Shown here piece after piece: positions 5,853 to 13,520 of a stretch of DNA of 64,000 bases. The first letter of the stretch is position 1. Every line of letters starts with the position of its first letter. Location: assembly GCA_050185195.1 (NCBI GenBank), contig JBFWZQ010000001.1:417524-481523 (forward strand), read 5' to 3'. The notes under the pieces are model-generated. The model did no database searches and was not told where the DNA came from. It worked only from the letters and a program-made list of their open reading frames with translations. This DNA comes from CADEFQ01 sp050185195. Lineage in GTDB: Bacteria; Pseudomonadota; Gammaproteobacteria; Steroidobacterales; Steroidobacteraceae. The position numbers and the translations under genes were made by a program.

Positions 5853-7652
5853 TCAGTGCACCGGCGACCACGAGCCTGCAAGCTCCCTGCGCAGCTTTTC
5901 CAGCCGTCCACGATGTGCGTGCGCCGCGCCCGCCAGCCCCGATTCCACGGCATGAAGTTCCAGCTCGGCGCCCGGCGCGTCATTGTCCTGCAGCAGGCAT
6001 TCGGCGAGGCGCAGGCGTGCCTCTGCCTCGCCCACCGGCGACTCCACCTCGCGCCATCGGCGGATGGCCAGGCGCAGCTTGAGTGCCGCGGCCTTGAAGT
6101 CACGATCCGCCATCGCCACTTCTGCTTCGGCACAGCAATGCATGGCCTTCAGGGCCTCGGGAACCAGGACGTGGGGTTCGGCGGCAAGTATTGCCAGCGC
6201 TTCACGTGCGCGCTCCAGGTTCCCAGAGGCCACTGCCGCATTCACCAGCAGGCACAGCACCTGGCCGCGGCGCTCGCGCAACGACCAGTCCGGCTCGTCG
6301 AGTGCGAGCTCGAGTCCGCGCAGCGCCATCTCGGGCCGGCCGGTCAGCAGCTGCAAACGCGCAAGGGTCGGCTGCGGATCCCAACCGAGCGAGTGCGCCT
6401 GTCTCAGGGAGGCCTCCGCTCCTTCGAAATCGCCGACGCTGAGCTGGATGTCTCCGAGTACGCAGTAGGCATCGCCCTCGGCCCACGGGGCGGCCTGCGC
6501 GAGCAACGCCGCGGCGGAACGAACCTCTGACTCGGCGCGCTCCAGTTCGCCCCGCACGCCGAGCACCGCGGCACGATGCAGCTGGCACGTGCCGGGGAAG
6601 GCCGGCATGCGACTCGTCCTGCTCCAGTCGACGAAGGCCTGGGAAAACTGCGCCGCGCGCAACCAGTCATTGCGGTAGCGCGCGGCGTAGAGAATCGAGC
6701 ACAACGCCCAGCCGGCGACCCAGGAACGCACTCCCCCAAGCCTTATGACTGCAGCCGCCTCCTCGTGCTGCGCCAGGCCCTCCGCCACCTCGCCCTGCGC
6801 CATCAGCGCATGGCCGCGGTACACGAGGCCCAGGCACTCCACGTCCGCGTCGCGCAGCGCGCGTCCGACCGCGCACGCCTCGTCGGCCAGGACCAGGGCC
6901 TGCGCCGGATCACCGCTGCTGATGGCCATGCGACTCGCCATCCACGCAAAGTGCCCACGTTCGACGCTGGTCGCCTGCCCGTCGAGGTACCGTGACGCAC
7001 GTTGCAGCAACCCGCGCGCCATGGCGCCCTGCTTGTGGTCGATGCGGATCTGCACCAGCAGCAACGTGACGCGCGCGGCGCCGAGGTCGTCGCCACCACT
7101 TTCGAGCTGCGCCACCACGCGTTCGAGCGCAGCGACGGCGTCGGGACCGAGGCCGGCACAGATGGCTGCGCGACCCCACAGCTCCACGTCGTCCGCCGGC
7201 AGCGGAGCCTGCAAGTCAGCGGCGGCGTACGCCCTGCAGGCGGCCGCCCAGTCGAGCCGTTCACTCGCCGCGCGCGCCTCGGCTACGCTGTCCGACGATG
7301 GTGCCGCGGACGTCGGGTCCGTCGTCTGCAACACGCCAGCGTCGTCGTCCATGCAGAATCGATAGCCGTGGCGTGGATAGGTACGTACCAACCGACCCAG
7401 GCCCACTTCGTCGAGCGCGCCACGCGCCAGGCTCACCACGCGCTGCAGGGCGTTGTCGACGACGACGCTGCCGGACCACAGCACGTCGAGCAGCTCGTCC
7501 TTCGGCACGACGCGTTCGCGGTGGCGCACCAGGTAGCACAGCAAGTCGAAGACGCGCGGTTGCAGCTTGAGCTCGCGACCATGCGCGGTGAGCGAGCGCC
7601 GCGCCTCGTCGAGCAGGCAGGGTCCGAATCGGAAGATCGTCGCTTCGTTCAC
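5853..7652 (-). CDS. Winged-helix (OmpR/CadC-type) transcriptional regulator with TPR-like C-terminal region
   Basis: 599 aa. Residues 5-100 form a C-terminal-type OmpR/CadC winged helix placed at the N-terminus: RFGPCLLDEARRSLTAHGRE, LQPRVFDLLCYLVRHRERVV, PKDELLDVLWSG and VRTYPRHGYRF. The rest is a long alpha-helical solenoid of TPR-like repeats (for example CVLGDIQLSVGDFEGAEASL). No transmembrane segment is evident, unlike CadC. Such proteins are cytoplasmic regulators whose solenoid probably senses a protein or ligand. The start is GTG at 7652. It closes the minus-strand DUF4242/mddA block and is the natural candidate regulator of it, possibly through the 16-bp repeats at 8990 and 9839. 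That link is inference. Confidence 0.8.
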   Translation of the reverse strand: MNEATIFRFGPCLLDEARRSLTAHGRELKLQPRVFDLLCYLVRHRERVVPKDELLDVLWSGSVVVDNALQRVVSLARGALDEVGLGRLVRTYPRHGYRFCMDDDAGVLQTTDPTSAAPSSDSVAEARAASERLDWAAACRAYAAADLQAPLPADDVELWGRAAICAGLGPDAVAALERVVAQLESGGDDLGAARVTLLLVQIRIDHKQGAMARGLLQRASRYLDGQATSVERGHFAWMASRMAISSGDPAQALVLADEACAVGRALRDADVECLGLVYRGHALMAQGEVAEGLAQHEEAAAVIRLGGVRSWVAGWALCSILYAARYRNDWLRAAQFSQAFVDWSRTSRMPAFPGTCQLHRAAVLGVRGELERAESEVRSAAALLAQAAPWAEGDAYCVLGDIQLSVGDFEGAEASLRQAHSLGWDPQPTLARLQLLTGRPEMALRGLELALDEPDWSLRERRGQVLCLLVNAAVASGNLERAREALAILAAEPHVLVPEALKAMHCCAEAEVAMADRDFKAAALKLRLAIRRWREVESPVGEAEARLRLAECLLQDNDAPGAELELHAVESGLAGAAHAHRGRLEKLRRELAGSWSPVH

Positions 7653-7726
7653 TCGGCACCATTCATGGGTCGCACCGGGAGCCGGCCCATTGTGCCGCAG
7701 CCGCCTGTTGAGTTCAGCCGAAGCGA

Positions 7727-8491
7727 TCAGGACCGCAGGTCGATATCACCACGGCGCGCCCGACGTGGCAAAAGCATGCCGACCTGCCCACGATAGACAC
7801 GGTAGCGGTGGCCGAAATGCCTGACCAGGTCGCGCTCCTCGAACCAGATGCCGACCAGGATGTAGGCGAACGTGACCGCAGCGAACAGCAGGTGCCCGGT
7901 GGTCATCAGCGGCGTGCTCCAGAACGCGAGTATGAAGCCGAGGTAGATCGGGTGCCGCACGTAGCGGTAGAACAGCGGTACGCGAAACTGCAGCGCGGGT
8001 GCTGCGCGCCCCGTGAGCCGCAACCAAACCTGCTTCAACCCGAACAGCTCGAAGTGGTCGATCTGGAACGTGCTGGCGAGTACCAGGCCCCAGCCCAGGG
8101 CACTCAGCACCATCAGTGCCGAACCGGCCGTGCTGCCCGACAGGTCCCACACGATGCCGCCGAGCGGGCGCCATTGCAAAAACACCAGGATCAGCGCGGC
8201 GCTGGCGAGCAGCACGTAGGTGCTGCGTTCGATCGTGGCGGGCACGAGGCGCGTGAACCAGCGCTTGAAGACCGGGCGCGCCATCACGCTGTGCTGAATG
8301 GCGAAAACTCCGAGCAGCAGCACGTTGACGGCGAGCGACACCAGCAGCGACTCGCCGTCCGCACCGATGGGCAGGCCGTGGTCGATGGACTTGGGCACCG
8401 GCAGGTTGCCGACGAACGCGGCGGAATAGGCGAAGGTGCCGAGGAAGATGGCGTAGCAGGCTGCGCCATAGAGGGCGTAGAGAAGACACAT
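7727..8491 (-). CDS. mddA: Methanethiol S-methyltransferase-like (MddA/NnrU-type) integral membrane methyltransferase
   Basis: 254 aa, about six hydrophobic segments. The C-terminal half carries the isoprenylcysteine-methyltransferase-like SAM-binding signature FYRYVRHPIYLGFILAFWST and the acidic motif GIWFEERDLVRHFGHRYRVY, both features of MddA. MddA methylates methanethiol to dimethylsulfide using SAM. NnrU-type proteins share the fold, so the substrate is not proven. The start is ATG at 8491 with GGAG 8 bases upstream; immediately before that lies a 21-bp perfect hairpin, suggesting its expression is set by attenuation or processing. It is flanked by DUF4242 genes and a TPR regulator on the same strand. 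Confidence 0.75.
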   Translation of the reverse strand: MCLLYALYGAACYAIFLGTFAYSAAFVGNLPVPKSIDHGLPIGADGESLLVSLAVNVLLLGVFAIQHSVMARPVFKRWFTRLVPATIERSTYVLLASAALILVFLQWRPLGGIVWDLSGSTAGSALMVLSALGWGLVLASTFQIDHFELFGLKQVWLRLTGRAAPALQFRVPLFYRYVRHPIYLGFILAFWSTPLMTTGHLLFAAVTFAYILVGIWFEERDLVRHFGHRYRVYRGQVGMLLPRRARRGDIDLRS

Positions 8492-8513
8492 GACAGGAAC
8501 TCCGGTGGGCTGT

Positions 8514-8557
8514 CGGGCGTGGGCCGCCCCGTCCCTGGACGGGGCGGCCCACGCCCG
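8514..8557. terminator. 21-bp perfect inverted repeat in front of mddA
   Basis: 8514-8534 and 8537-8557 are exact reverse complements with a two-base loop (CT), almost entirely G and C (left arm begins CGGGCGTGGG). There is no adjacent T-run on either strand, so it is not a textbook intrinsic terminator. It sits between the stop of the DUF4242 gene and the mddA ribosome site, where it could act as an attenuator, an mRNA-stabilising 3' hairpin or a bidirectional terminator. Confidence 0.5.
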
Positions 8558-8564
8558 GGGGTGG

Positions 8565-8837
8565 TCAGGCAGCGGTCATCGGCTCGATGACGGCGCGCAC
8601 TTCGGTGACCTTGCTGGCGGGAAAACCGCTCAGCCGCGCGTGCTCGTGCACGGACGACTCCTGGTCGGCGAGGTAGACGCAGAAGGTCTTGTCATCGGCG
8701 ACGTAGGATTCCACCCACTGGACCTTGCCCGAGAGCTGGGCGAGCGCGGCGTTCGAAGTGGCCGACGCGTCCTTCAGCTGGGCGCGGTCGAGCCGACCGA
8801 CACCGGGGATGTTGCGTTCAATCAGATAGCGTTTCAT
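8565..8837 (-). CDS. DUF4242 family protein
   Basis: 90 aa, starting MKRYLIERNIPGVG and containing VQWVESYVADDKTFCVYLAD and EHARLSGFPASKVTEVRAVI, the standard features of a DUF4242 ferredoxin-like alpha/beta protein. The structurally known relative SCO4226 binds nickel; the role in bacteria in general is unsettled. The open frame extends upstream to 8945, but only the ATG at 8837 gives a family-like N-terminus. It lies 4 bases after the stop of the small frame at 8842-9123 and is followed by the strong hairpin at 8514-8557. A tandem-duplicated paralogue lies at 9164-9769. Confidence 0.8.
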   Translation of the reverse strand: MKRYLIERNIPGVGRLDRAQLKDASATSNAALAQLSGKVQWVESYVADDKTFCVYLADQESSVHEHARLSGFPASKVTEVRAVIEPMTAA

Positions 8838-8841
8838 GGCT

Positions 8842-9123
8842 TCATGACTCTCGTGTTTTCGCCGCAGTTGATCGGGAGCCGTGGGGTCGCACTGCGGGTT
8901 CAAGCGACCGGTCGGCAAGGCACGTCGCGAAGGCGACAGGGCCATGGGAGAAGCGTAGGCAGCCGGTATCGCAGTGTCCTGCGCAAGGACTGATCGTTTG
9001 CTGATTCATGCCTTGTGCGGAATCGCCATGGGCAAATACGAGGCCGAGCGGCGCAGAGGAAAGTGCGATCAGCAGCACCTGGATGACGATGGTCCTGAAG
9101 ATCCTGGAGTAGTTGAAGTTCAC
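8842..9123 (-). CDS. Possible small secreted protein (hypothetical)
   Basis: 93 aa from a GTG at 9123 that has AAGGA about 7 bases upstream. Residues 8-32 form a hydrophobic stretch (RTIVIQVLLIALSSAPLG then LVFAHGDSA), like a signal peptide. The rest is cysteine-containing (SPCAGHCDTGC) and has no family I recognise. The stop overlaps closely with the next gene, whose ATG is 4 bases downstream, which looks like operon coupling. Against it: the copy of the 16-bp repeated element at 8990-9005 falls inside this frame, and base use in the second half is not clearly coding. Treat as tentative. Confidence 0.4.
   Translation of the reverse strand: MNFNYSRIFRTIVIQVLLIALSSAPLGLVFAHGDSAQGMNQQTISPCAGHCDTGCLRFSHGPVAFATCLADRSLEPAVRPHGSRSTAAKTRES
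8990..9005 (-). repeat. 16-bp repeated element, copy 1
   Basis: The minus strand reads ATCAGCAAACGATCAG, identical to 9839-9854. It lies 153 bases upstream of the DUF4242 gene starting at 8837. CGATACC follows it 18 bases downstream on the minus strand; the other copy has CGATACC 25 bases downstream. It could be a shared operator or promoter element. Confidence 0.5.
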
Positions 9124-9163
9124 GGGAAATCCTTGGGGTTGAGAGTGGGTATTGCGTGTCGCA

Positions 9164-9769
9164 TCAGGCCGGCACGACCTGGGAGGGATCTGCATGCACG
9201 TGCGTGGGGGTTGCGCGAAAGATGATTCGGCCCAGTACGGGCGTGATCTCGTCGGCCGACAGGCCCGCCCGTTCCGCGTGCTCACGCAGCGCGCGGGCGT
9301 CGACGCCCTGGTACAGGCACACGCTGCCCAGCAAGCCGTCGTGCTCGCGCACGATGTAGCTGTGCAGCCAGCTCAGTTTGCTCGGCATCTCCTCTTCGCC
9401 GATGCGGCGCGCGATTTCGGCGCAGCGCGTGAAGTCGTCTTCACAACGGCAAAGCCCGCGGCGCCTGACGAGATAGACGAGGGAAGGTGCGAACGCCCGC
9501 CGCACGCGGGTTGCCTCGACTGGCAGGATTTCGTCGGCGGGCAGCGCGAGCAGCCCGGCGTGCCGCTGCAGCGTCGATACCTGGTCGGCCTGGAACAGGC
9601 AGGCCAGGCCGAAGCGACCGTCCGATTCGCGCAATGCATAGGAGTGCAGCCATCGTGCCTGCATTGCGTGCTCCCGCTCTTCGAAGGAGCGCAGCCGCGT
9701 CAGTACGGCATTGAGATCGGCGGCGCCGGCGGCAATGCCAGTGCGACGAATGAACCAGGTTTGAAGCAT
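9164..9769 (-). CDS. Tandem-duplicated DUF4242 protein
   Basis: 201 aa made of two DUF4242 copies. Copy 1 (about 1-95): MLQTWFIRRTG, RWLHSYALRESDGRFGLACL, LPADEILPVEATRVRR. Copy 2 (about 96-190): PSLVYLVRRRG, LSWLHSYIVREHDGLLGSVC, LSADEITPVLGRIIFR. The WLHSY and ADEI-PV motifs recur at the same spacing, so this is an internal duplication. The single-domain paralogue lies 330 bp downstream on the same strand. It starts at ATG 9769, and the 16-bp repeated element lies 70 bases upstream. Function unknown; metal binding is possible by analogy with SCO4226. Confidence 0.8.
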   Translation of the reverse strand: MLQTWFIRRTGIAAGAADLNAVLTRLRSFEEREHAMQARWLHSYALRESDGRFGLACLFQADQVSTLQRHAGLLALPADEILPVEATRVRRAFAPSLVYLVRRRGLCRCEDDFTRCAEIARRIGEEEMPSKLSWLHSYIVREHDGLLGSVCLYQGVDARALREHAERAGLSADEITPVLGRIIFRATPTHVHADPSQVVPA

Positions 9770-9838
9770 CGGGCGGTCTCGGAGTCAGGTCGACGCCGTC
9801 AGCTTAGGTATCGAGATTCGACGAGTCCTTGGGCCGCC

Positions 9839-9854
9839 CTGATCGTTTGCTGAT
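9839..9854 (-). repeat. 16-bp repeated element, copy 2
   Basis: The minus strand reads ATCAGCAAACGATCAG, identical to 8990-9005. It sits 70 bases upstream of the tandem DUF4242 gene, in the 201-bp gap before gmk, which otherwise holds nothing recognisable. The occurrence of the same element before both DUF4242 genes argues for shared control. Confidence 0.5.
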
Positions 9855-9970
9855 GCATTGCCACCCGCGGCATCCGGGCTTTCCACGCACGGCCTGCATG
9901 CCTGACCCATGTAGACTTGCAGGCCCGGCGTCGCCGGCGACATGCGCGTGCATCGCTTCGATTGAGTGCA

Positions 9971-10606
9971 ATGACGAACACCCCCACTGCCGCCCCCCGC
10001 GGCCGCCTCTACGTGATCGCCGCGCCTTCGGGCGCCGGCAAGACGAGCCTCGTCAAGGCGCTGCTCGCGCGCCGGCCGGGCATCGAGGTGTCGGTCTCCT
10101 ACACGACCCGCAAGCCGCGGCCGAACGAGGTCGACGGGCGCGACTACTGCTTCGTCGATCGCGCGGCCTTCGAGCGCCTCATCGCGGAAGACGCGCTGCT
10201 CGAGCACGCGCTCGTGTTCGACAACTTCTACGGCACGAGCCGCGCGCGGGTCGAAGGCGCGCTCGCGGCGGGCCGCGACGTGATCCTCGAGATCGACTGG
10301 CAGGGCGCGCGGCAGGTGCGCGCACGCCTGCCCGACTGCGCCACCGTCTTCATCCTGCCGCCCTCGCACGCCGCGCTCGAACGCCGCCTGCACGACCGGC
10401 GCACCGACGACGCGGCGGTCATCGCCCGCCGGCTGCGCGATGCCGCGGCCGACATCTCGCACTGGCGCGAATTCGACTACGTGATCGTGAACGACCGCTT
10501 CGAGGAGGCGCTCGCCGCCCTCGAGCGGATCGTCGCCCGGGACGGCGCCGCCTGGGTCGCCACCCGGCCTGGCCTCGAGGCGTTGGCAGCCGAGCTGCTG
10601 GGGTAG
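9971..10606 (+). CDS. gmk: Guanylate kinase
   Basis: 211 aa. It phosphorylates GMP to GDP with ATP in purine nucleotide synthesis. The P-loop APSGAGKTSLVKALL and the GMP-binding segment SVSYTTRKPRPNEVDGRDYC are intact, followed by GTSRARVEGAL, ILEIDWQGARQVR and the lid RRLHDRRTDD. The ATG at 9971 gives the usual N-terminus; the longer open frame to 9917 is unlikely. It begins the conserved run gmk-rpoZ-spoT-ridA-recG. In relatives yicC normally lies directly upstream; here 8.4 kb of accessory genes separate them. Confidence 0.97.
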   Translation: MTNTPTAAPRGRLYVIAAPSGAGKTSLVKALLARRPGIEVSVSYTTRKPRPNEVDGRDYCFVDRAAFERLIAEDALLEHALVFDNFYGTSRARVEGALAAGRDVILEIDWQGARQVRARLPDCATVFILPPSHAALERRLHDRRTDDAAVIARRLRDAAADISHWREFDYVIVNDRFEEALAALERIVARDGAAWVATRPGLEALAAELLG

Positions 10607-10660
10607 GCCGATTTTTGGTATAGTTGACGACCTTTCGCCGCTTTAACCCCAGGTTGAGCC

Positions 10661-10939
10661 ATGGCCCGCGTAACCGTCGAAGACTGCCTCCAGAACGTCG
10701 ATAACATCTTCCAGCTCGTGCTGGTCGCCTCGCAGCGCGCGCGCCGGCTCGCGAACGGCGCGGAACCCAGCGTTCCGTGGGAAAACGACAAGCCCACCGT
10801 GGTCGCGCTGCGCGAGATCGCCGAAGGCAACATCACGGCCGAGATGCTGCGGGAGCCCGATCCGGAGCCGGAAGCCCCGGCGCTGGACGCGGACAACCAG
10901 TCGATGTTCCGCGCGCCCCAGTTCGGCCTGGGAGACTGA
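10661..10939 (+). CDS. rpoZ: RNA polymerase omega subunit
   Basis: 92 aa, starting MARVTVEDCLQNVDNIFQLV and containing the conserved ASQRARRL and KPTVVALREIAEG motifs. Omega assists assembly of RNA polymerase and forms part of a ppGpp site in Proteobacteria, which fits its place immediately before spoT. The C-terminal acidic tail (EPDPEPEAPALD) is variable in the family. It starts 54 bases after gmk and is probably co-transcribed. Confidence 0.96.
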   Translation: MARVTVEDCLQNVDNIFQLVLVASQRARRLANGAEPSVPWENDKPTVVALREIAEGNITAEMLREPDPEPEAPALDADNQSMFRAPQFGLGD

Positions 10940-10956
10940 CCGGCCGCGCATCGCCC

Positions 10957-13140
10957 ATGGATTACGCGTCTTCGCTCCTGGGACTGCTTCCCGGCGCAAG
11001 GCGCACCCCGGGTCTTCGCGACCTGCTCGCGCAGGTCGCGACCTACCTGCCCCCCTCCGACGTCGAGCGCATCCGCGAAGCCGCGGAGTTCGGCGCGACC
11101 GCGCACCAGGGCCAGAAGCGCCTCTCGGGCGAGCCCTACATCGCCCATCCGGTCGCCGCGGCCGACATCCTCGCCGACCTGCACCTCGACGCCGACACGC
11201 TCATCGCGGCGATCCTGCACGATGTCATCGAGGACACGCCGATCGCGAAGGAGCAGCTCGCCGAGCGCTTCGGGGCCGCGGTCGCCGAGATCGTCGACGG
11301 CGTCACCAAGCTCGACCAGATCAAGTTCAAGAGCCGCGCGGAGGCGCAGGCGGAGAGCTTTCGCAAGATGCTGCTCGCGATGGTGCGCGACCTGCGCGTC
11401 ATCCTCGTCAAGCTCGCCGACCGCACCCACAACATGCGCACGATCGACGCGATGGCGCCCGCGCGGCGCCGCGCGATCGCGCGCGAGACGCTCGAGATCT
11501 ACGCGCCGATCGCCGAGCGCCTCGGCCTCTACAAGCTGAAGCTCGAGCTCGAGGACCTCGGCTTCCACGCCGCGCACCCGCAGCGCTACCGCGTGCTCGA
11601 GCGTGCGCTCAAGCGCGCGCGCGGCAACCAGAAGGAATTCCTCGGCAAGATCGCCGCGCAGCTGCGCACCGCCTTCGAGAAGGCGCAGATCAAGGCGACC
11701 GTGGAGACGCGCGAGAAGCACCTCTACAGCATCTATCGCAAGATGCAGCGCAAGCGCTCGACGCTCGCGGACATCGTCGACGTCTACGGCCTGCGGATCA
11801 TCGTCGACAGCGTCGACACGACCTACCGCGCGCTCGGCGTCGTGCACGGCGTCTACAAGCCGATGCCGGGGCGCTTCAAGGACTACATCGCGATCCCGCG
11901 CGTCAACGGCTACCAGTCGCTGCACACGACGCTGTTCGGCCCGAACGGCGTGCCCATCGAGGTGCAGATCCGCACCGTCGACATGCACGTGGTCGCCGAG
12001 TCCGGCATCGCCGCGCACTGGAAATACAAGGCCGGCGATATGAGCGTCGCGCAGCGCGAGCGCACGCGCGAATGGCTCTCGAACCTCGTCGAGCTGCAGG
12101 CCGAGGGCAGCAGCGAGGAGTTCCTCGAGAGCGTCAAGGTCGACCTCTTCCCGGACAAGGTCTACGTGTTCACGCCGAAGGGCGAGATCCTGCGCCTGCC
12201 GCGCGGCGCGACGGTGGTCGACTACGCGTACGCGGTACACACCGGTGTCGGCAACCGCTGCGTCGCAGCGAAAGTCGATCGGCGCCTCGCGCCGTTGCGC
12301 ACGGTGCTGCGCAACGGCCAGACCATCGAGATCATCACGGCCAAGGGCGCGATGCCGAATCCGGCGTGGGTGAATTTCGTCGTCAGCGCCAAGGCGCGCA
12401 GCGCCATCCGCCAGTACCTGCGCGGCCTGCGGCGCTCCGAGGCGATCGAGCTCGGCTCGCGGCTGCTGAACCAGGCGCTCGCGGAATTCCGGTCGTCGCT
12501 CGAGGAAGTGGCGCCGGCCGCGATGCAGGCGGCGCTCGGCGAACTCGGCATGAAGGACCGCGACGAGCTGTTCGAGAAGGTCGGCCTCGGCGAGCGCCTC
12601 GCGCCGCTGATCGCGCGCCGCCTGCTGCCGGCCGCCGCGGTGCCGGAGGAAACCGAGGGCGGCGTGCTGCCGCCGCTCGCCGTCGCCGGCACCGAAGGCC
12701 TGCTGGTCACGTACGCGCGCTGCTGCTTTCCGATCCCGAACGACCCGATCATCGCCTTCCTCTCGGCCGGCCGCGGCATCGTCGTGCATCGCGAGGACTG
12801 CGTGAACGTCGAGGACTACCGCAAGCATCCGGAAAAATGGCTGCCGGTCGTCTGGGAGGGCCGGATCGAGCGCAGCTTCGTCTCGCGCATCCGCGTCGAT
12901 GTCGCGAACAAGCTCGGCGTGCTCGCCGCGGTCGCCGCGTCGATCTCGACCACCGAGACGATGATCGACCACGTCTCGATCGAGGAGCGCGACAGCGAGC
13001 TGTCGGTGCTGCTGTTCGAGGTGCGCGTGCGCGACCGCAAGCACCTCGCCAATGTCATGCGCACGATCCGGCGCATGCCCGACGTGCTGCGCGTTAATCG
13101 TACAATCGCCTCCCACTCACCAGCCAAGGCCCGCACATGA
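10957..13140 (+). CDS. spoT: Bifunctional (p)ppGpp synthetase/hydrolase SpoT
   Basis: 727 aa. Domains in order: HD hydrolase with AILHDVIEDT (H88-D89...E92-D93), nucleotidyltransferase synthetase with YGLRIIVDSVDTTYRALG, RFKDYIAIPRVNGYQSLHTT and EVQIRT, TGS (VYVFTPKGEILRLPRGATVV), the zinc-finger/helical region with YARCCFPIPNDPI, and a C-terminal ACT domain (DVANKLGVLAAVAASIS). An intact HDxxED motif means hydrolysis is likely active; the RFKD loop is typical of bifunctional rather than RelA-type enzymes. It sets the stringent-response alarmone level. The start is ATG at 10957, 17 bases after rpoZ; the stop overlaps the ridA ATG by 4 bases, showing translational coupling. Confidence 0.96.
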   Translation: MDYASSLLGLLPGARRTPGLRDLLAQVATYLPPSDVERIREAAEFGATAHQGQKRLSGEPYIAHPVAAADILADLHLDADTLIAAILHDVIEDTPIAKEQLAERFGAAVAEIVDGVTKLDQIKFKSRAEAQAESFRKMLLAMVRDLRVILVKLADRTHNMRTIDAMAPARRRAIARETLEIYAPIAERLGLYKLKLELEDLGFHAAHPQRYRVLERALKRARGNQKEFLGKIAAQLRTAFEKAQIKATVETREKHLYSIYRKMQRKRSTLADIVDVYGLRIIVDSVDTTYRALGVVHGVYKPMPGRFKDYIAIPRVNGYQSLHTTLFGPNGVPIEVQIRTVDMHVVAESGIAAHWKYKAGDMSVAQRERTREWLSNLVELQAEGSSEEFLESVKVDLFPDKVYVFTPKGEILRLPRGATVVDYAYAVHTGVGNRCVAAKVDRRLAPLRTVLRNGQTIEIITAKGAMPNPAWVNFVVSAKARSAIRQYLRGLRRSEAIELGSRLLNQALAEFRSSLEEVAPAAMQAALGELGMKDRDELFEKVGLGERLAPLIARRLLPAAAVPEETEGGVLPPLAVAGTEGLLVTYARCCFPIPNDPIIAFLSAGRGIVVHREDCVNVEDYRKHPEKWLPVVWEGRIERSFVSRIRVDVANKLGVLAAVAASISTTETMIDHVSIEERDSELSVLLFEVRVRDRKHLANVMRTIRRMPDVLRVNRTIASHSPAKART

Positions 13141-13520
13141 CCCGCAAGGCTATCCACACCGACCAGGCGCCCCAGGCGATCGGCACTTATTCGCAGGCGG
13201 TCCGCGCCGGCGACACGGTCTACATTTCCGGCCAGGTGCCGTTCGATCCGGCGACCGGCAAGCTGATCGAAGGCGACATCGACGCCGAGATCCGCCGCTG
13301 CTTCGACAACCTGAAGGCGATCGCGCAGGCGGCCGGCGCGGGCCTCGACCGCGCGGTGAAGTTCACGGTGTTCCTCACCGATCTCGTCCACTTCGCCAAG
13401 GTCAACGAGATCATGGCGACCTACGTGGACAAGCCCTATCCGGCGCGTGCCGCCATCGGCGTGGCTGCGCTGCCGCGCGGGGCCCGCGTCGAGATCGAGT
13501 GCGTGCTGCACCTCGGTTGA
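13137..13520 (+). CDS. ridA: RidA family enamine/imine deaminase
   Basis: 127 aa YjgF/YER057c/UK114-family protein. The motifs AIGTYSQAVRAGDTVYISGQ and KVNEIMATYVDKPYPARAAI match RidA, and R-P-A-R near the C-terminus (YPARAAIGVAALPRGARVEIE) contains the catalytic arginine. RidA hydrolyses reactive 2-aminoacrylate and other enamines released by PLP enzymes. The start ATGA overlaps the spoT stop. The order spoT-ridA-recG is conserved in many gammaproteobacteria. Confidence 0.95.
   Translation: MTRKAIHTDQAPQAIGTYSQAVRAGDTVYISGQVPFDPATGKLIEGDIDAEIRRCFDNLKAIAQAAGAGLDRAVKFTVFLTDLVHFAKVNEIMATYVDKPYPARAAIGVAALPRGARVEIECVLHLG

Noticed and set aside
9940..9970. A possible third degenerate copy of the yicC attachment repeat just before gmk
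   Set aside because: Only ATGCGCG and TCGA-type fragments match and gaps are needed, so the similarity is no better than chance in this base composition.
10583..10624. A sigma-70 promoter for rpoZ (TTGGCA and TATAGT)
   Set aside because: The hexamers are 30 bases apart, far from the 16-18 bases required. TATAGT alone is not enough.
10477..13116. An 879-residue open frame on the minus strand across spoT
   Set aside because: It is antisense to a complete SpoT with all motifs, has low-complexity Arg/Ala/Asp composition typical of high-GC shadow frames and no recognisable domain.
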